Below are positions 10,513 through 22,094 of a DNA stretch of 64,000 nucleotides, piece after piece. The notes under the pieces are model-generated. The model had not been told where the DNA came from, did no database searches, and worked only from the letters and a program-made list of their open reading frames with translations. Source of the stretch: Aphrocallistes beatrix (Eukaryota; Porifera; Hexactinellida; Sceptrulophora; Aphrocallistidae); the NCBI GenBank assembly GCA_963281255.1, contig OY725488.1, positions 10,141,524 through 10,205,523 on the forward strand, written 5' to 3'. Position 1 is the stretch's first letter. Each line of letters begins with the position of its first letter. The translations under genes were made by a program, and so were the position numbers.

Positions 10513-11901
10513 TCATACATTTACCACGACTTTTTTATTATGGCGAATCTGTACATTTCCTTCTCTCCGTTTCTTACAGTTCATTTTGGAGCATGGAAAG
10601 TTTAGCATGGACAAGACGAAGATGAACATCATGCGTATGGTGAGGCCACGGATCTCAAATACGAATGGCTTGACTGAGTCTTGTACAAGCAGCTGGTCTT
10701 CCGGCATTAGCAATGATAGAGTTTGGTTGAGCATTGAAGAGCCGAATTTAGGGATATAAAAAGGACTTTGTAAAGTTATCTTTGCGAAATAGTCATTGAT
10801 TTGGTGCTGTAACTGGTTATCTCTTACAAAGTTGGTGATCAAAGAGACGGATATTACTAAGGTCATGAGGAAGAAAACGACAGAAAAAAAAATGAGACGC
10901 TTCTCAATAGGATGGACGGATTGTGGTTTTCCAGACATTCCTGCTCCTAACTGCATCTGGCTGTGAATCTTGTAGATGATGAGCAAAATAACAGTGAATG
11001 TGACTGAGCTTATGGTGAGATGGAATACAACTCCACAGACGATAGAGACGATTGGATTGGCTGAAGTAGGTAGCAACACATCCTCTGAGAGTTTGTATCC
11101 AGTAAACGGAGTGAAACGAGCCATGGTCAATATACATGGAACAAAGATACATATGATGATTTCTATGGTTAAAATCACAATTCTGTTGCGTACTGACCCG
11201 AACAAATCTCTCATTGGAAAACTCACTGATAGTAAGATCAAAACGAGGGCCATTAAGAACCACAATCTGGTGGAATTGCCAAATATTGTCACCAATGCAC
11301 CCATAACATTCAGTTGTATGGGAGGGTTTTCATGCAAGGTATCATAGTCGATCTCTCTATTCTCGCAATAGAATATATCGCTCCCAATTAAATCAGGTAT
11401 ACCCATTAAAAAGCTTAGTACTAGATTGAAAAATATTCCAACGATAATGGGATGATGCTGGAATCTCAGTTCTTTGCGGATTTTAATCGAACGATAGATA
11501 GCAAAGCTGGTAATCCCAGTGTTTATGAGCGTGAGTATGATGTATATAATTTTTTTTATAATATAGGTATAATAAAAATAAACAGTACCACATTTTAACT
11601 GACACATCTGCTTATCCGAGGAGTAGATGAATGGATACGGACAAAGAACAGTCATATTTGATAGGTCGAGCTTCTCTAGAAGGATTTCATTCTGCGAAAT
11701 GTTGGGTTTGGGGAGTATTTCGGAGTATAATGGACCGCCTAAAGGAGCTAGTGATATGATCCAAGCTGGGATGATGCAGAGAACAACCATTATCCTCCAA
11801 ATATAGTATTTGGTACGACTGATCTCATTGACCTGGAGACTCGACCTCGTAGCATTCACACTGCTGGTACTACCAACAACTGATAATCTTTTCTGATTCA
11901 T
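10513..11901 (-). CDS. Orphan seven-pass receptor-like protein B, intronless
   Basis: A 462-residue paralogue of the neighbouring receptor A. It shares the N-terminal hydrophobic segment with PLGGPLYSEI, the CPYPF and CQLKCG cysteines, the FYCENREIDYDTLHENPP loop, FTGYKLSEDVL and KPQSVHPIEKRL. It has the same eight hydrophobic segments and a basic tail with MNCKKRR. The N-terminus is about 20 residues longer, with MNQKRLS at the chosen start. The two genes are same-strand tandem duplicates 622 bp apart. A 109-bp relic of this gene lies at 19188-19296, so the family has been copied more than twice. The function is inferred only as receptor-like; ligand unknown. Confidence 0.75.
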   Translation of the reverse strand: MNQKRLSVVGSTSSVNATRSSLQVNEISRTKYYIWRIMVVLCIIPAWIISLAPLGGPLYSEILPKPNISQNEILLEKLDLSNMTVLCPYPFIYSSDKQMCQLKCGTVYFYYTYIIKKIIYIILTLINTGITSFAIYRSIKIRKELRFQHHPIIVGIFFNLVLSFLMGIPDLIGSDIFYCENREIDYDTLHENPPIQLNVMGALVTIFGNSTRLWFLMALVLILLSVSFPMRDLFGSVRNRIVILTIEIIICIFVPCILTMARFTPFTGYKLSEDVLLPTSANPIVSIVCGVVFHLTISSVTFTVILLIIYKIHSQMQLGAGMSGKPQSVHPIEKRLIFFSVVFFLMTLVISVSLITNFVRDNQLQHQINDYFAKITLQSPFYIPKFGSSMLNQTLSLLMPEDQLLVQDSVKPFVFEIRGLTIRMMFIFVLSMLNFPCSKMNCKKRREGNVQIRHNKKVVVNV

Positions 11902-12323
11902 TGAGAGTATTATTCATTTTCCTCACTGGTCTACTTATATACCAAACTTGGTGATACCATTGCTGATTGAGAACTTTTGCACTGGTCTATCTTATGATTA
12001 TTCACGAATTGAAAATCATCGAATCGCCAAGTAATGTGGTTCTAACAGTCTACAATAGGATTTATTGATCCTCGCTCCATTACCAACACTCATGTGCGAA
12101 ATGCGAATGTGATATTATAAGTGATATTCAAGCATGAAATTTCTGTCTTCTTAACAGGTGTTTTCTGACCTTATAACCAACGTTATATGATTCAACCAAT
12201 CATTTTATTCATCATCAGTGGTGAACTATTCAGCTGATTGCAATGGCATTTTCAATATCGCACGTAAGTATCTTCTCTCAACCAATTGTAATGTTAAAAT
12301 CTAATTTAGCCTTTATTACACGT

Positions 12324-12450
12324 AAAATGCTATTTCTCAGAATTGTAGTGAGTTTAAAGTACATTTGAGTAAGTTCTAAATTAAGGAGGTATTTAGACAT
12401 AATATAATTAGCATTCCTAAGCTTGCATAAATTAGTATAGTCAAAAGAAC
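12324..12450 (+). repeat. Dispersed direct repeat, diverged copy 1
   Basis: AAAATGCTATTTCTCAGAAT and the following sequence match, with changes, 19791-19905 and 21518-21640. All three lie near family-duplicated genes, so this may be shared flanking DNA from segmental copying or an unidentified repeat. The rest of 11902-12473 shows no gene. Confidence 0.5.
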
Positions 12451-12473
12451 AATTTAAAAAGCATTTTCAGCAT

Positions 12474-15400
12474 AGTAATGGTAATACGAGGACACATGGT
12501 AATACGAGGATACATGGTAATACAGGGATACATGGTAATACAGGGATACATGGTAATACAGGGATACATGGTAATACAGGGATACATGGTAATACAGGGA
12601 TACATGGTAATACAGGGATACATGGTAATACAGGGATACATGATAATACAGGGATACATGGTAATACAGGGATACATGGTAATACAGGGATACATGGTAA
12701 TACAGGGATACATGGTAATACAGGGATACATGGTAATACAGGGATACATGGTAATACGAGGATACATGGTAATACAGGGATACATGGTAATACAGGGATA
12801 CATGGTAATACAGGGATACATGATAATACAGGGATACATGGTAATACAGGGATACATGGTAATACAGGGATACATGGTAATACAGGGATACATGGTAATA
12901 CGAGGATACATGATAATACAGGGATACATGGTAATACAGGGATACATGGTAATACGAGGATACATGGTAATACAGGGATACATGGTAATACAGGGATACA
13001 TGGTAATACAGGGATACATGGTAATACAGGGATACATGGTAATACGAGGATACATGGTAATACAGGGATACATGGTAATACAGGGATACATGGTAATACG
13101 AGGATACATGGTAATACAGGGATACATGGTAATACAGGGATACATGGTAATACGAGGATACATGGTAATACAGGGATACATGGTAATACGAGGATACATG
13201 ATAATACAGGGATACATGGTAATACAGGGATACATGGTAATACAGGGATACATGGTAATACGAGGATACATGGTAATACAGGGATACATGGTAATACGAG
13301 GATACATGGTAATACAGGGATACATGGTAATACAGGGATACATGGTAATACGAGGATACATGGTAATACAGGGATACATGGTAATACAGGGATACATGGT
13401 AATACGAGGATACATGGTAATACAGGGATACATGGTAATACGAGGATACATGGTAATACAGGGATACATGGTAATACAGGGATACATGGTAATACAGGGA
13501 TACATGGTAATACAGGGATACATGATAATACAGGGATACATGATAATACGAGGATACATGGTAATACGAGGATACATGATAATACGAGGATACATGGTAA
13601 TACAGGGATACATGGTAATACGAGGGATACATGGTAATACAGGGATACATGGTAATACGAGGATACATGGTAATACGAGGATACATGATAATACGAGGAT
13701 ACATGATAATACGAGGATACATGGTAATACGAGGATACATGATAATACGAGGATACATGGTAATACAGGGATACATGGTAATACGAGGGATACATGGTAA
13801 TACAGGGATACATGGTAATACGAGGATACATGGTAATACAGGGATACATGGTAATACGAGGATACATGGTAATACAGGGATACATGGTAATACGAGGATA
13901 CATGGTAATACAGGGATACATGGTAATACAGGGATACATGGTAATACAGGGATACATGGTAATACAGGGATACATGATAATACAGGGATACATGGTAATA
14001 CGAGGATACATGATAATACGAGGATACATGGTAATACGAGGATACATGATAATACGAGGATACATGATAATACAGGGATACATGGTAATACAGGGATACA
14101 TGGTAATACAGGGATACATGGTAATACGAGGGATACATGGTAATACAGGGATACATGGTAATACGAGGATACATGGTAATACAGGGATACATGGTAATAC
14201 AGGGATACATGGTAATACAGGGATACATGATAATACGAGGATACATGATAATACAGGGATACATGGTAATACAGGGATACATGGTAATACGAGGATACAT
14301 GGTAATACAGGGATACATGGTAATACGAGGATACATGGTAATACAGGGATACATGGTAATACAGGGATACATGGTAATACGAGGATACATGGTAATACAG
14401 GGATACATGGTAATACAGGGATACATGGTAATACAGGGATACATGGTAATACAGGGATACATGATAATACGAGGATACATGATAATACGAGGATACATGG
14501 TAATACGAGGATACATGATAATACGAGGATACATGATAATACAGGGATACATGATAATACAGGGATACATGGTAATACAGGGATACATGGTAATACAGGG
14601 ATACATGATAATACGAGGATACATGATAATACAGGGATACATGGTAATACGAGGATACATGGTAATACAGGGATACATGGTAATACAGGGATACATGGTA
14701 ATACAGGGATACATGGTAATACAGGGATACATGATAATACGAGGATACATGATAATACAGGGATACATGGTAATACAGGGATACATGGTAATACAGGGAT
14801 ACATGGTAATACAGGGATACATGGTAATACAGGGATACATGATAATACGAGGATACATGATAATACGAGGATACATGGTAATACGAGGATACATGATAAT
14901 ACGAGGATACATGATAATACAGGGATACATGATAATACAGGGATACATGGTAATACAGGGATACATGGTAATACAGGGATACATGATAATACGAGGATAC
15001 ATGATAATACAGGGATACATGGTAATACGAGGATACATGGTAATACAGGGATACATGGTAATACAGGGATACATGGTAATACAGGGATACATGGTAATAC
15101 AGGGATACATGATAATACGAGGATACATGATAATACAGGGATACATGGTAATACAGGGATACATGGTAATACAGGGATACATGGTAATACAGGGATACAT
15201 GGTAATACGAGGATACATGATAATACGAGGATACATGGTAATACGAGGATACATGATAATACGAGGATACATGATAATACAGGGATACATGATAATACAG
15301 GGATACATGGTAATACAGGGATACATGGTAATACGAGGGATACATGGTAATACAGGGATACATGGTAATACAGGGATACATGGTAATACGAGGATACATG

Positions 15401-16571
15401 ATAATACAGGGATACATGGTAATACGAGGATACATGATAATACGAGGATACATGGTAATACGAGGATACATGATAATACGAGGATACATGATAATACAGG
15501 GATACATGATAATACAGGGATACATGGTAATACAGGGATACATGGTAATACGAGGGATACATGGTAATACAGGGATACATGGTAATACAGGGATACATGG
15601 TAATACGAGGATACATGATAATACAGGGATACATGGTAATACAGGGATACATGGTAATACAGGGATACATGATAATACAGGGATACATGATAATACAGGG
15701 ATACATGGTAATACAGGGATACATGGTAATACAGGGATACATGGTAATACAGGGATACATGGTAATACAGGGATACATGGTAATACAGGGATACATGGTA
15801 ATACGAGGATACATGGTAATACGAGGATACATGGTAATACAGGGATACATGGTAATACAGGGATACATGGTAATACGAGGATACATGGTAATACGAGGAT
15901 ACATGGTAATACAGGGATACATGGTAATACGAGGATACATGGTAATACAGGGATACATGGTAATACAGGGATACATGGTAATACAGGGATACATGATAAT
16001 ACGAGGATACATGATAATACAGGGATACATGGTAATACAGGGATACATGGTAATACAGGGATACATGATAATACAGGGATACATGATAATACAGGGATAC
16101 ATGGTAATACAGGGATACATGGTAATACGAGGATACATGATAATACGAGGATACATGGTAATACAGGGATACATGATAATACAGGGATACATGGTAATAC
16201 GAGGATACATGGTAATACAGGGATACATGGTAATACAGGGATACATGGTAATACGAGGATACATGGTAATACAGGGATACATGGTAATACAGGGATACAT
16301 GGTAATACAGGGATACATGGTAATACAGGGATACATGGTAATACAGGGATACATGGTAATACAGGGATACATGATAATACGAGGGATACATGATAATACG
16401 AGGATACATGGTAATACAGGGATACATGATAATACAGGGATACATGATAATACAGGGATACATGGTAATACAGGGATACATGGTAATACGAGGATACATG
16501 ATAATACGAGGATACATGATAATACAGGGATACATGATAATACGAGGATACATGATAATACGAGGGATACA
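12474..16571. repeat. 4.1-kb minisatellite, about 227 copies of an 18-bp unit
   Basis: The unit is GGTAATACAGGGATACAT. Two sites vary, GG/GA at the start and CAGGG/CGAGG in the middle, giving four common variants. Seven units carry one extra G (CGAGGGATAC, near 13621, 13783, 14127, 15330, 15551, 16378 and 16561) and are 19 bp long. Higher-order periodicity is visible: a run of GATAATACGAGG variants at 14463 recurs at 14841 (378 bp, 21 units) and again near 15201 (20 units). All three minus frames and two plus frames lack stops in the 18-bp unit, which explains huge open frames on both strands. These encode only 6-residue periods (MYPCIT, VSLYYH, MVIQGY) and are not counted as genes. Confidence 0.97.
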
Positions 16572-17017
16572 GTTTTTGAGTTTAAAGTAGTTGCTTTCAT
16601 TTGATTGCGTTGATAATTCTTAGGATTATTCAGTCATCTATTCTTATATTTTGATTTGAGTTATTACAACAAACTGAGTCTCCAAATGTCGTGATGAAGA
16701 AATTATCTAAGATATTTTGCACTAGCATAATGAAACCCCCCAGTGTCGAATTGGGATATCTTTGAGCATGTAGTAGTATTTATGTTTTACAAACAAAATC
16801 AAACTATAACAATCATAGAATTCCCTTGGATTGTGGATGTACCGCTCCATTGACAATATTGAATTAGTAAAGGTTTTCCCATATAAATGCGTTTTGGGGA
16901 CCTACTCTAGAGAAATAGGCCCGGAACGGTTCCAAAACACTAGCATTTGGTTACTCCTAGCCCCTTAAACGCTAGCGTTTTAGTTTTGGGGATCCACAGG
17001 CGCCTATGTACCACCTC

Positions 17018-17085
17018 CTAGTTCCTCAATCAACTCTGCGCAAACAAACAAACAAAAACATTCCGTTTTAATATATAAGATTTCT
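17018..17085 (+). repeat. Retroposon 3' tail, copy 2 (short)
   Basis: TCCTCAATCAACTCTGC, (CAAA)n and then TTTTAATATATAAGATT match the tails at 1937-2085 and 58161-58325. This is tail only. The surrounding 16572-17320 shows no gene. Confidence 0.45.
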
Positions 17086-17325
17086 TAGTGTTGGTAAGAG
17101 AATTTGAACATCACGTGTCTCATGCAATCACGCCATCTATACATCCATTCAGCAACTTTCAGCAGTTTTGTGCCCCCATTTGAACTACAATTGACTACAA
17201 AATGATTGTAAAATGTCAAATTCTAACTCAAAATCCATACAAATGCAGCTATTCTACTTTTTATCATATTTAGGATTTTCCGTTTTGAATATAGTATATG
17301 TATTGTTTTCAATGTAAAGTTTTAA

Positions 17326-17426
17326 CCGTAGAATACCCAGTGGGGACGCAGTGTTCCAGATATCGCGGATGTCTCCTAGTCATTTTCTATGGCACTGAAT
17401 CTTTATAAATGCTGGGCATTCTACAG
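17326..17426. mobile_element. piggyBac-type MITE, copy 1 (TTAA target site)
   Basis: CCGTAGAATACCCAG at the left and CTGGGCATTCTACAG at the right are inverted repeats, flanked by TTAA at 17322-17325 and 17427-17430. The 101-bp core includes GATATCGCGGATGTCTCC and matches the same-length copy at 49640-49740. TTAA duplications and CC-TAGA-like ends are the piggyBac signature. Confidence 0.85.
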
Positions 17427-17439
17427 TTAATGGAATTAA

Positions 17440-18430
17440 TATCTCTCAATCTACAAAGACAATTATGTTGGCAATAGCAGCTAATACAAAATTGAAGTAA
17501 ACTAGACAGAGAGACTAGCATTTATGAGCATATACTGAAAGCGTATTTATCAGCACTGGTTACTGTAATCAGTTCTGAATCGTTGTTCATTACTATCGGT
17601 AACAAACTGTACTTCTTTCCCGTCTCATTACGCTCTGGCACTACTGTGCATAGGAATTCTCCTTCTTGAGAATATCTTAATTTCGTAGCTCCAAGCATCG
17701 CTGATGATGATTTGTTTCAAAGGGTTTATGCAGAAGAAATATGGCTTTGACACTTGCATTCCTGAGCCATTCGAGATAATGGAACGTAGAATCTCTCCGG
17801 ATTGAGAGAACACGTGAATGCAGCTGATAGCTATGAAACTTGAGAACGTATATTTCCCTTGTTGTCACTTTGACGTCGATGGGATATGACAGTGAAGTGT
17901 GCTCTATGTTGCGGATAAACTTGAGATTTTTATCCCAAACTTGCACGCGATGATTCCCATAGTCCGCAATGTACAATTCTCCTCTCTCACTTAACGCGAT
18001 TTGTCTCGGTTCTTTGAATGGATTATTAAAGTCAGATTGCAATTTGACTTGAACGAAAGGTCCATCTTCTCTAAAGTGGAGTAGAGTGTGGAGTGCGATG
18101 TCAGTGACGTATATATCCAGTCCATCCACCACCAACCCCCATGGAGAACCCATTAGCTCGTGGTTAAACCTCGTAATCAGTTCTCCATCGCACGAGTACA
18201 CTGATATTTGTGGTGAGTGTCCCACCTCTGTTATGTAAATGTTACCATTGCATTTGTCCACTGAGACAGCTCTAGTGTATGTAGTTGCCTTTCCAGAATC
18301 ACGACTCCACCTCTCAAGATCCATTACATTCCTCGTCTGCTTATACATATTAAAATATGTCATTTTGTGGAAATGTAACTTCGATCGATAGTTATATAAA
18401 TCTTATGTGTGTATTGTGTATCAATGTACA
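17440..18430 (-). pseudogene. NHL-repeat protein, frameshifted inverted copy
   Basis: The reading frame begins at 18363 (MTYFNMYKQTRNVMDLERW) and parallels the intact gene at 20338-21180, in opposite orientation. Compared with that copy it has one inserted A near 17838 (TCTCAAGTTT against TCTCAGTTT) and a 2-bp loss near 17676 (TTCTCAAG against TTCTCTCAAG). The first shift scrambles the protein after about residue 176. NHL motifs before the break are intact (GELYIADYGNHRVQVWD). The similarity continues into both flanks, so the whole block of about 0.9-1 kb was copied in inverted orientation. It could still make a truncated propeller; I call it a pseudogene. Confidence 0.85.
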
Positions 18431-18866
18431 CCTGGAGTTCTTTTATAATACTCCAGAGCTCACAGTAATGAGTAGTAATCATTAACACATCTTATTGGAG
18501 TCATCATTAACACCTCTTATTGTAGCCATCATTGTTATTCGATAATGCATCACATAGGATTGCTTGAAAAGATAAGATTAAGTCGTATTGCTTTCCAAGT
18601 TATTCATATTATGCGACACAATTAGTGAAGCCAAGTAAAATGACGAAAAATATAATTTGAGTGATCATATGTCAAATCTACTGAACTAACTCAAGCTTCA
18701 TATCTATCTAGTGGTGATATTACAGGTAATGCTTATGATTTGTACACGTAGTAACTACTATGGCACTGGTAGTACTTACGTATATGTACTACGTATAAGT
18801 AAGCGTTTTGGATTAATTTAGAGAAAATAGCTATCACCAATGTTGTATTTCCTTGGAATAGCTAGA

Positions 18867-18960
18867 TCAGGGGTGGGCACAAAAGTTAGCTTTCGGGCCG
18901 CAGTGAAACTTTGAGCCGACTTGGCGGGCCACAAAATTTGAGAATGTTTTTGCTACCATG
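18867..18960 (+). repeat. Single hAT-like transposon end (CAGGGGTGGGCA)
   Basis: CAGGGGTGGGCA followed by CGGGCCGCAGTGAAA and GGCGGGCCACAAAA is typical of one end of a hAT (Charlie-like) MITE. The opposite end was not found nearby. Confidence 0.4.
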
Positions 18961-19187
18961 ATAATATTTAATTGAACTCTGCAAGATGCATTCTATCTGT
19001 TTTTTTTCAGTTAATTATTAAAAAAATAAGCCCTTTTAAATCCCCAAATGCATTATATTCAATTTAATTTGTCCAGTTCAGTCTTTACTCTCCATAATGC
19101 GCTCAAATTCCGTTTCAATGCTTGTAGTAGCGTAAACTAGCTTCTAAGTTATGATTACTCAAGACACTTCTTTGTTTAGTTCGTAAA

Positions 19188-19296
19188 TACGATTGGATTG
19201 GCTGAAGTAGTAGTAAGTAGCAACACATCCTCTGAGAGTTTGTGTCCAGTAAACAGAGTAAAACTAGTCATAGTAAATATACATGGAACAAAAATA
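19188..19296 (-). pseudogene. Relic of seven-pass receptor B
   Basis: GATTGGATTGGCTGAAGTAG and the following roughly 100 bp match 11050-11148 in the coding strand of receptor B, with small insertions (TAGTAG) and substitutions. It covers only the loop around FTGYKLSEDVLLPTSAN. It has no start and no continuation on either side, so this is an isolated fragment of a lost paralogue. Confidence 0.85.
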
Positions 19297-19727
19297 GGAT
19301 TATATAATTCAATCCAACATTCTTAGCGATATCAACCTACCGTCTCTCCCTGAATATGCCCAGGGAGTTAGATAAGATGCGAACATTTTAAGGTAGGTAA
19401 ACCATTAATAATGGCTAGTTGTATTTTTAAATATTCTGAGTGATTAGTAATGAGATTGGAAATTTTTTAACCCTTCAAATGAGACTATTTTTCAAACGAT
19501 ACGGCCCATCAATTTTTGAGCGCCGGGGCGCTAATTCAGGTAAACACCGCTGATTACCACCTCAGCATTAAAAATTATAGATTTACCTTTTTTTGTGGGT
19601 GGGGGTTCTAATTGTTGGCGGGGCCCTATAAGCAAACCCTTAAAAAATACACTGTACGTAGGTATCTCCAAGGACATAGCCAATAGCCTACAGGTAGGTC
19701 AACTAAACTTCTGGCATGCCTGGATCG

Positions 19728-19950
19728 ACGTTCCTGATCTCCACATGCCAGGATGTGTTGTTAAATCGAATTAGACGCTTATTAAAATGCTGTTTCTCAG
19801 AATCGTAGTTAGTTCAAATTAAGCAGGCATTCAGGAAACCTAATACTCGTATAACCAGCATTTCAAATTTGCATAAAATAATAGAGTAAATGAACACATT
19901 GAAAATAATTATGTACGTCTCTTATTCAATGTTAATGTTCCAACATATAA
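19728..19950 (+). repeat. Dispersed direct repeat, copy 2
   Basis: CTGATCT followed by about 200 bp including GCTGTTTCTCAGAATCGTAG matches 21470-21685 in the same orientation, with a diverged third copy at 12324-12450. Two copies lie either side of the intact NHL gene. Confidence 0.75.
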
Positions 19951-20337
19951 TGCATTTAATGAATTGAGAGAAGAGCAAATCTGTAACACTGATGTAATGA
20001 CCCGTACATTATGATCTTGATTGATAGTGGCTGTGATCATAAGTTGTTGAATAATGAATCTGCACTCGTCACAAATAGACATGCTGCATGCTTCGCACTA
20101 CATTACTAATGAATGTTAATGATGCTTAGGATAGCTATATGTCTTCTATTATCATTTCAAGTCACTACTACGCGATGCGTTATCAAACTAGTCCAGTAAC
20201 GCACAATGAGTTGTAGATAACAGCTCATCGACTGATCAATACTATGAGAGTCTCTGGAATATTATTAAAGGACTCCAGGTATAGATGCACGTACATAAGA
20301 TTTATGATTACATCAATTGGAGTAAACTTTCCAAAAA

Positions 20338-21180
20338 ATGACATATTTTAATATGTATAAGCAGACGAGGAATGTAATGGATCTTGAGAGGTGGAGTCGT
20401 GATTCTGGAAAGGCAGCTACATACATTAGAGCTGTCTCAGTGGACAAATGGAATTGTAACATTTACGTAACAGAGGTGGGACAATCACCACAAATATCAG
20501 TGTACTCGTGCGATGGAGAACTAATTACGAGGTTTAACCACGAACTAATGGCTTCTCCATGGGGGTTGGTGGTGGATGGACTGGATATATACGTCACTGA
20601 CATCGCACTTCACTCTCTACTCCACTTTAGAGAAGATGGACCTTTTGTTCAAGTCAAAATGCAATCTGATTATAATAATCCACTCAAAGAGCCGAGACAA
20701 ATCGCGTTGAGTGAGAGAGGAGAATTGTACATTGCGGACTATGGGAACCATCGTGTGCAAGTTTGGGATAAAAATCTCAAGTTTATCCGCAACATAGAGC
20801 ACACTTCACTGTCATATCCCATCGACGTCAAAGTGACATCAAGGGAAATATACGTTCTCAGTTTCATAGCTATCAGCTGCATTCACGTGTTCTCTCAATC
20901 CGGAGAGATCCTACGTTCCATTATCTCGAATGGCTCAGGAATGCAAGTGTCAAAGCCATATTTCTTCTGCATAAACCATTTGAAACAAATCATCATCAGC
21001 GATGCTCGGAGCTACGAAATTAAGATATTCTCTCAAGAAGGAGAATTCCTATGCACAGTAGTGCCAGAGCGTAATGAGACGGGAAAGAAGTACAGTTTGT
21101 TACCGATAGCAATGAACAACGATTCAGAATTTATTACAGTAACCAATGCTGCAAAATACGCTTTCACTATATGCTCATAA
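20338..21180 (+). CDS. NHL-repeat protein, intact, intronless (280 aa)
   Basis: A beta-propeller made almost entirely of NHL-type repeats. Visible blades include VDKWNCNIYVTEVG, LVVDGLDIYVTD, LSERGELYIADYGNHRVQVWD, VKVTSREIYVLSF and FFCINHLKQIIISDARSYEIKIF. There is no signal peptide, membrane helix, RING or B-box, so it is probably a cytosolic protein- or RNA-binding propeller as in TRIM-NHL proteins, but without the catalytic half. The N-terminus (MTYFNMYKQ) directly precedes blade 1. It stands head-to-head with a frameshifted inverted copy about 2 kb away, so the pair looks like a recent inverted duplication in which this is the working member. Specific ligand unknown. Confidence 0.85.
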   Translation: MTYFNMYKQTRNVMDLERWSRDSGKAATYIRAVSVDKWNCNIYVTEVGQSPQISVYSCDGELITRFNHELMASPWGLVVDGLDIYVTDIALHSLLHFREDGPFVQVKMQSDYNNPLKEPRQIALSERGELYIADYGNHRVQVWDKNLKFIRNIEHTSLSYPIDVKVTSREIYVLSFIAISCIHVFSQSGEILRSIISNGSGMQVSKPYFFCINHLKQIIISDARSYEIKIFSQEGEFLCTVVPERNETGKKYSLLPIAMNNDSEFITVTNAAKYAFTICS

Positions 21181-21305
21181 TTACTATGTCTCTCTGTCTA
21201 ATTATGCTACTTCAATTTTGTATTAGTTGTTATTGCCAACATAATCGTCTCTGTAGATTGAGAGATAATAATTCCAATCGATTTGCCATTTTGGGTTACT
21301 GAAGG

Positions 21306-21438
21306 CAGGGGCGCCGAACCTTTCGAAATATATGGGCAATTTTGTTTTAGGGGGCTCAGCCCTAAAATTTGTATTGCGTGTGTGGGCCATCTTCGAATCC
21401 AGGGGGGGGTTCGAGGCCCCCCAGGGTTCGGTGCCTAT
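21306..21438. repeat. GC-rich TIR element remnant
   Basis: CAGGGGCGCCGAACC at the left and GGTTCGGTGCCTATG at the right are imperfect inverted repeats around a G-run/C-run palindrome (CAGGGGGGG...CCCCCC). A similar GGCGCC...GGAGCC patch is at 29579-29642. Probably a decayed MITE. Confidence 0.4.
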
Positions 21439-21469
21439 GACTGTAGGTCTTATGCAGGCCCGGATTGAC

Positions 21470-21685
21470 ACCCCTGATCTATATGACCAGCTGTATTGTT
21501 CAATTCTAATTAGATGTTTATTAAAATGCTGTTTCTCAGAATCGTAGTTAGTTCAAATTAAGCAGACATTCAGAAAAACCTAACGTATAACCTGCATTTC
21601 AAATTGGCATAAAATAATGGAGTAAACGAACACATTGAAAATCTTTATATACGTCTCGTATCCAATGCTAATATTCCAACATATT
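21470..21685 (+). repeat. Dispersed direct repeat, copy 3
   Basis: Close match to 19728-19950 in the same orientation, through GTTCAAATTAAGCAGACATT and the following CCAACATAT block. Together the two copies bracket the intact NHL gene. The rest of 21686-22094 shows no gene. Confidence 0.75.
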
Positions 21686-22094
21686 TTCAAGAATCATTTT
21701 GAAAAAGTGGTAAGGCAAAAATTGTGGTTCTGCAATATATGTAAACAAATTCAATGAAAAAGTACTAAGTGCTGTTTCTGCCATACCGCTTCCTCTGGCC
21801 TTACATTTAGATTTACAGTCATTCTACTAACGAAAAAGTTTAGTGACACATTTTTTAGGTTTATTGAACTAGCATAACTATGTGCTATAATAGTAACCAT
21901 GCAACAAGCATACATGAAACACCATTAGTTTATGCGAAAAATTAAACTGAAACATCACATCAAATCAAAGTTATATAATAGAACATTCGAGTAAATAGGA
22001 CAAAATAAAATATAGTAATAAAATGTCACATAAACTAAGGATTATAGAGTCAGTTAAGAAAAAAATCAAACCTAAACCTCACAATATTTAGTTC

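Noticed and set aside
10976-11347. A 123-residue plus-strand protein
   Set aside because: Antisense to the receptor B coding frame, which carries all the recognisable features.
8571-11901. Firm assignment of receptors A and B as Frizzled
   Set aside because: Only the general layout and a few residues agree; the Cys-rich domain and KTxxxW are absent.
12474-16571. CRISPR array
   Set aside because: Units are contiguous with no unique spacers, and the genome is eukaryotic. It is a minisatellite.
12441-16604. Very long open frames (up to about 1,370 codons) on both strands
   Set aside because: They are by-products of an 18-bp stop-free repeat; they give only six-residue periods in several overlapping frames on both strands, with no start context or other domain.
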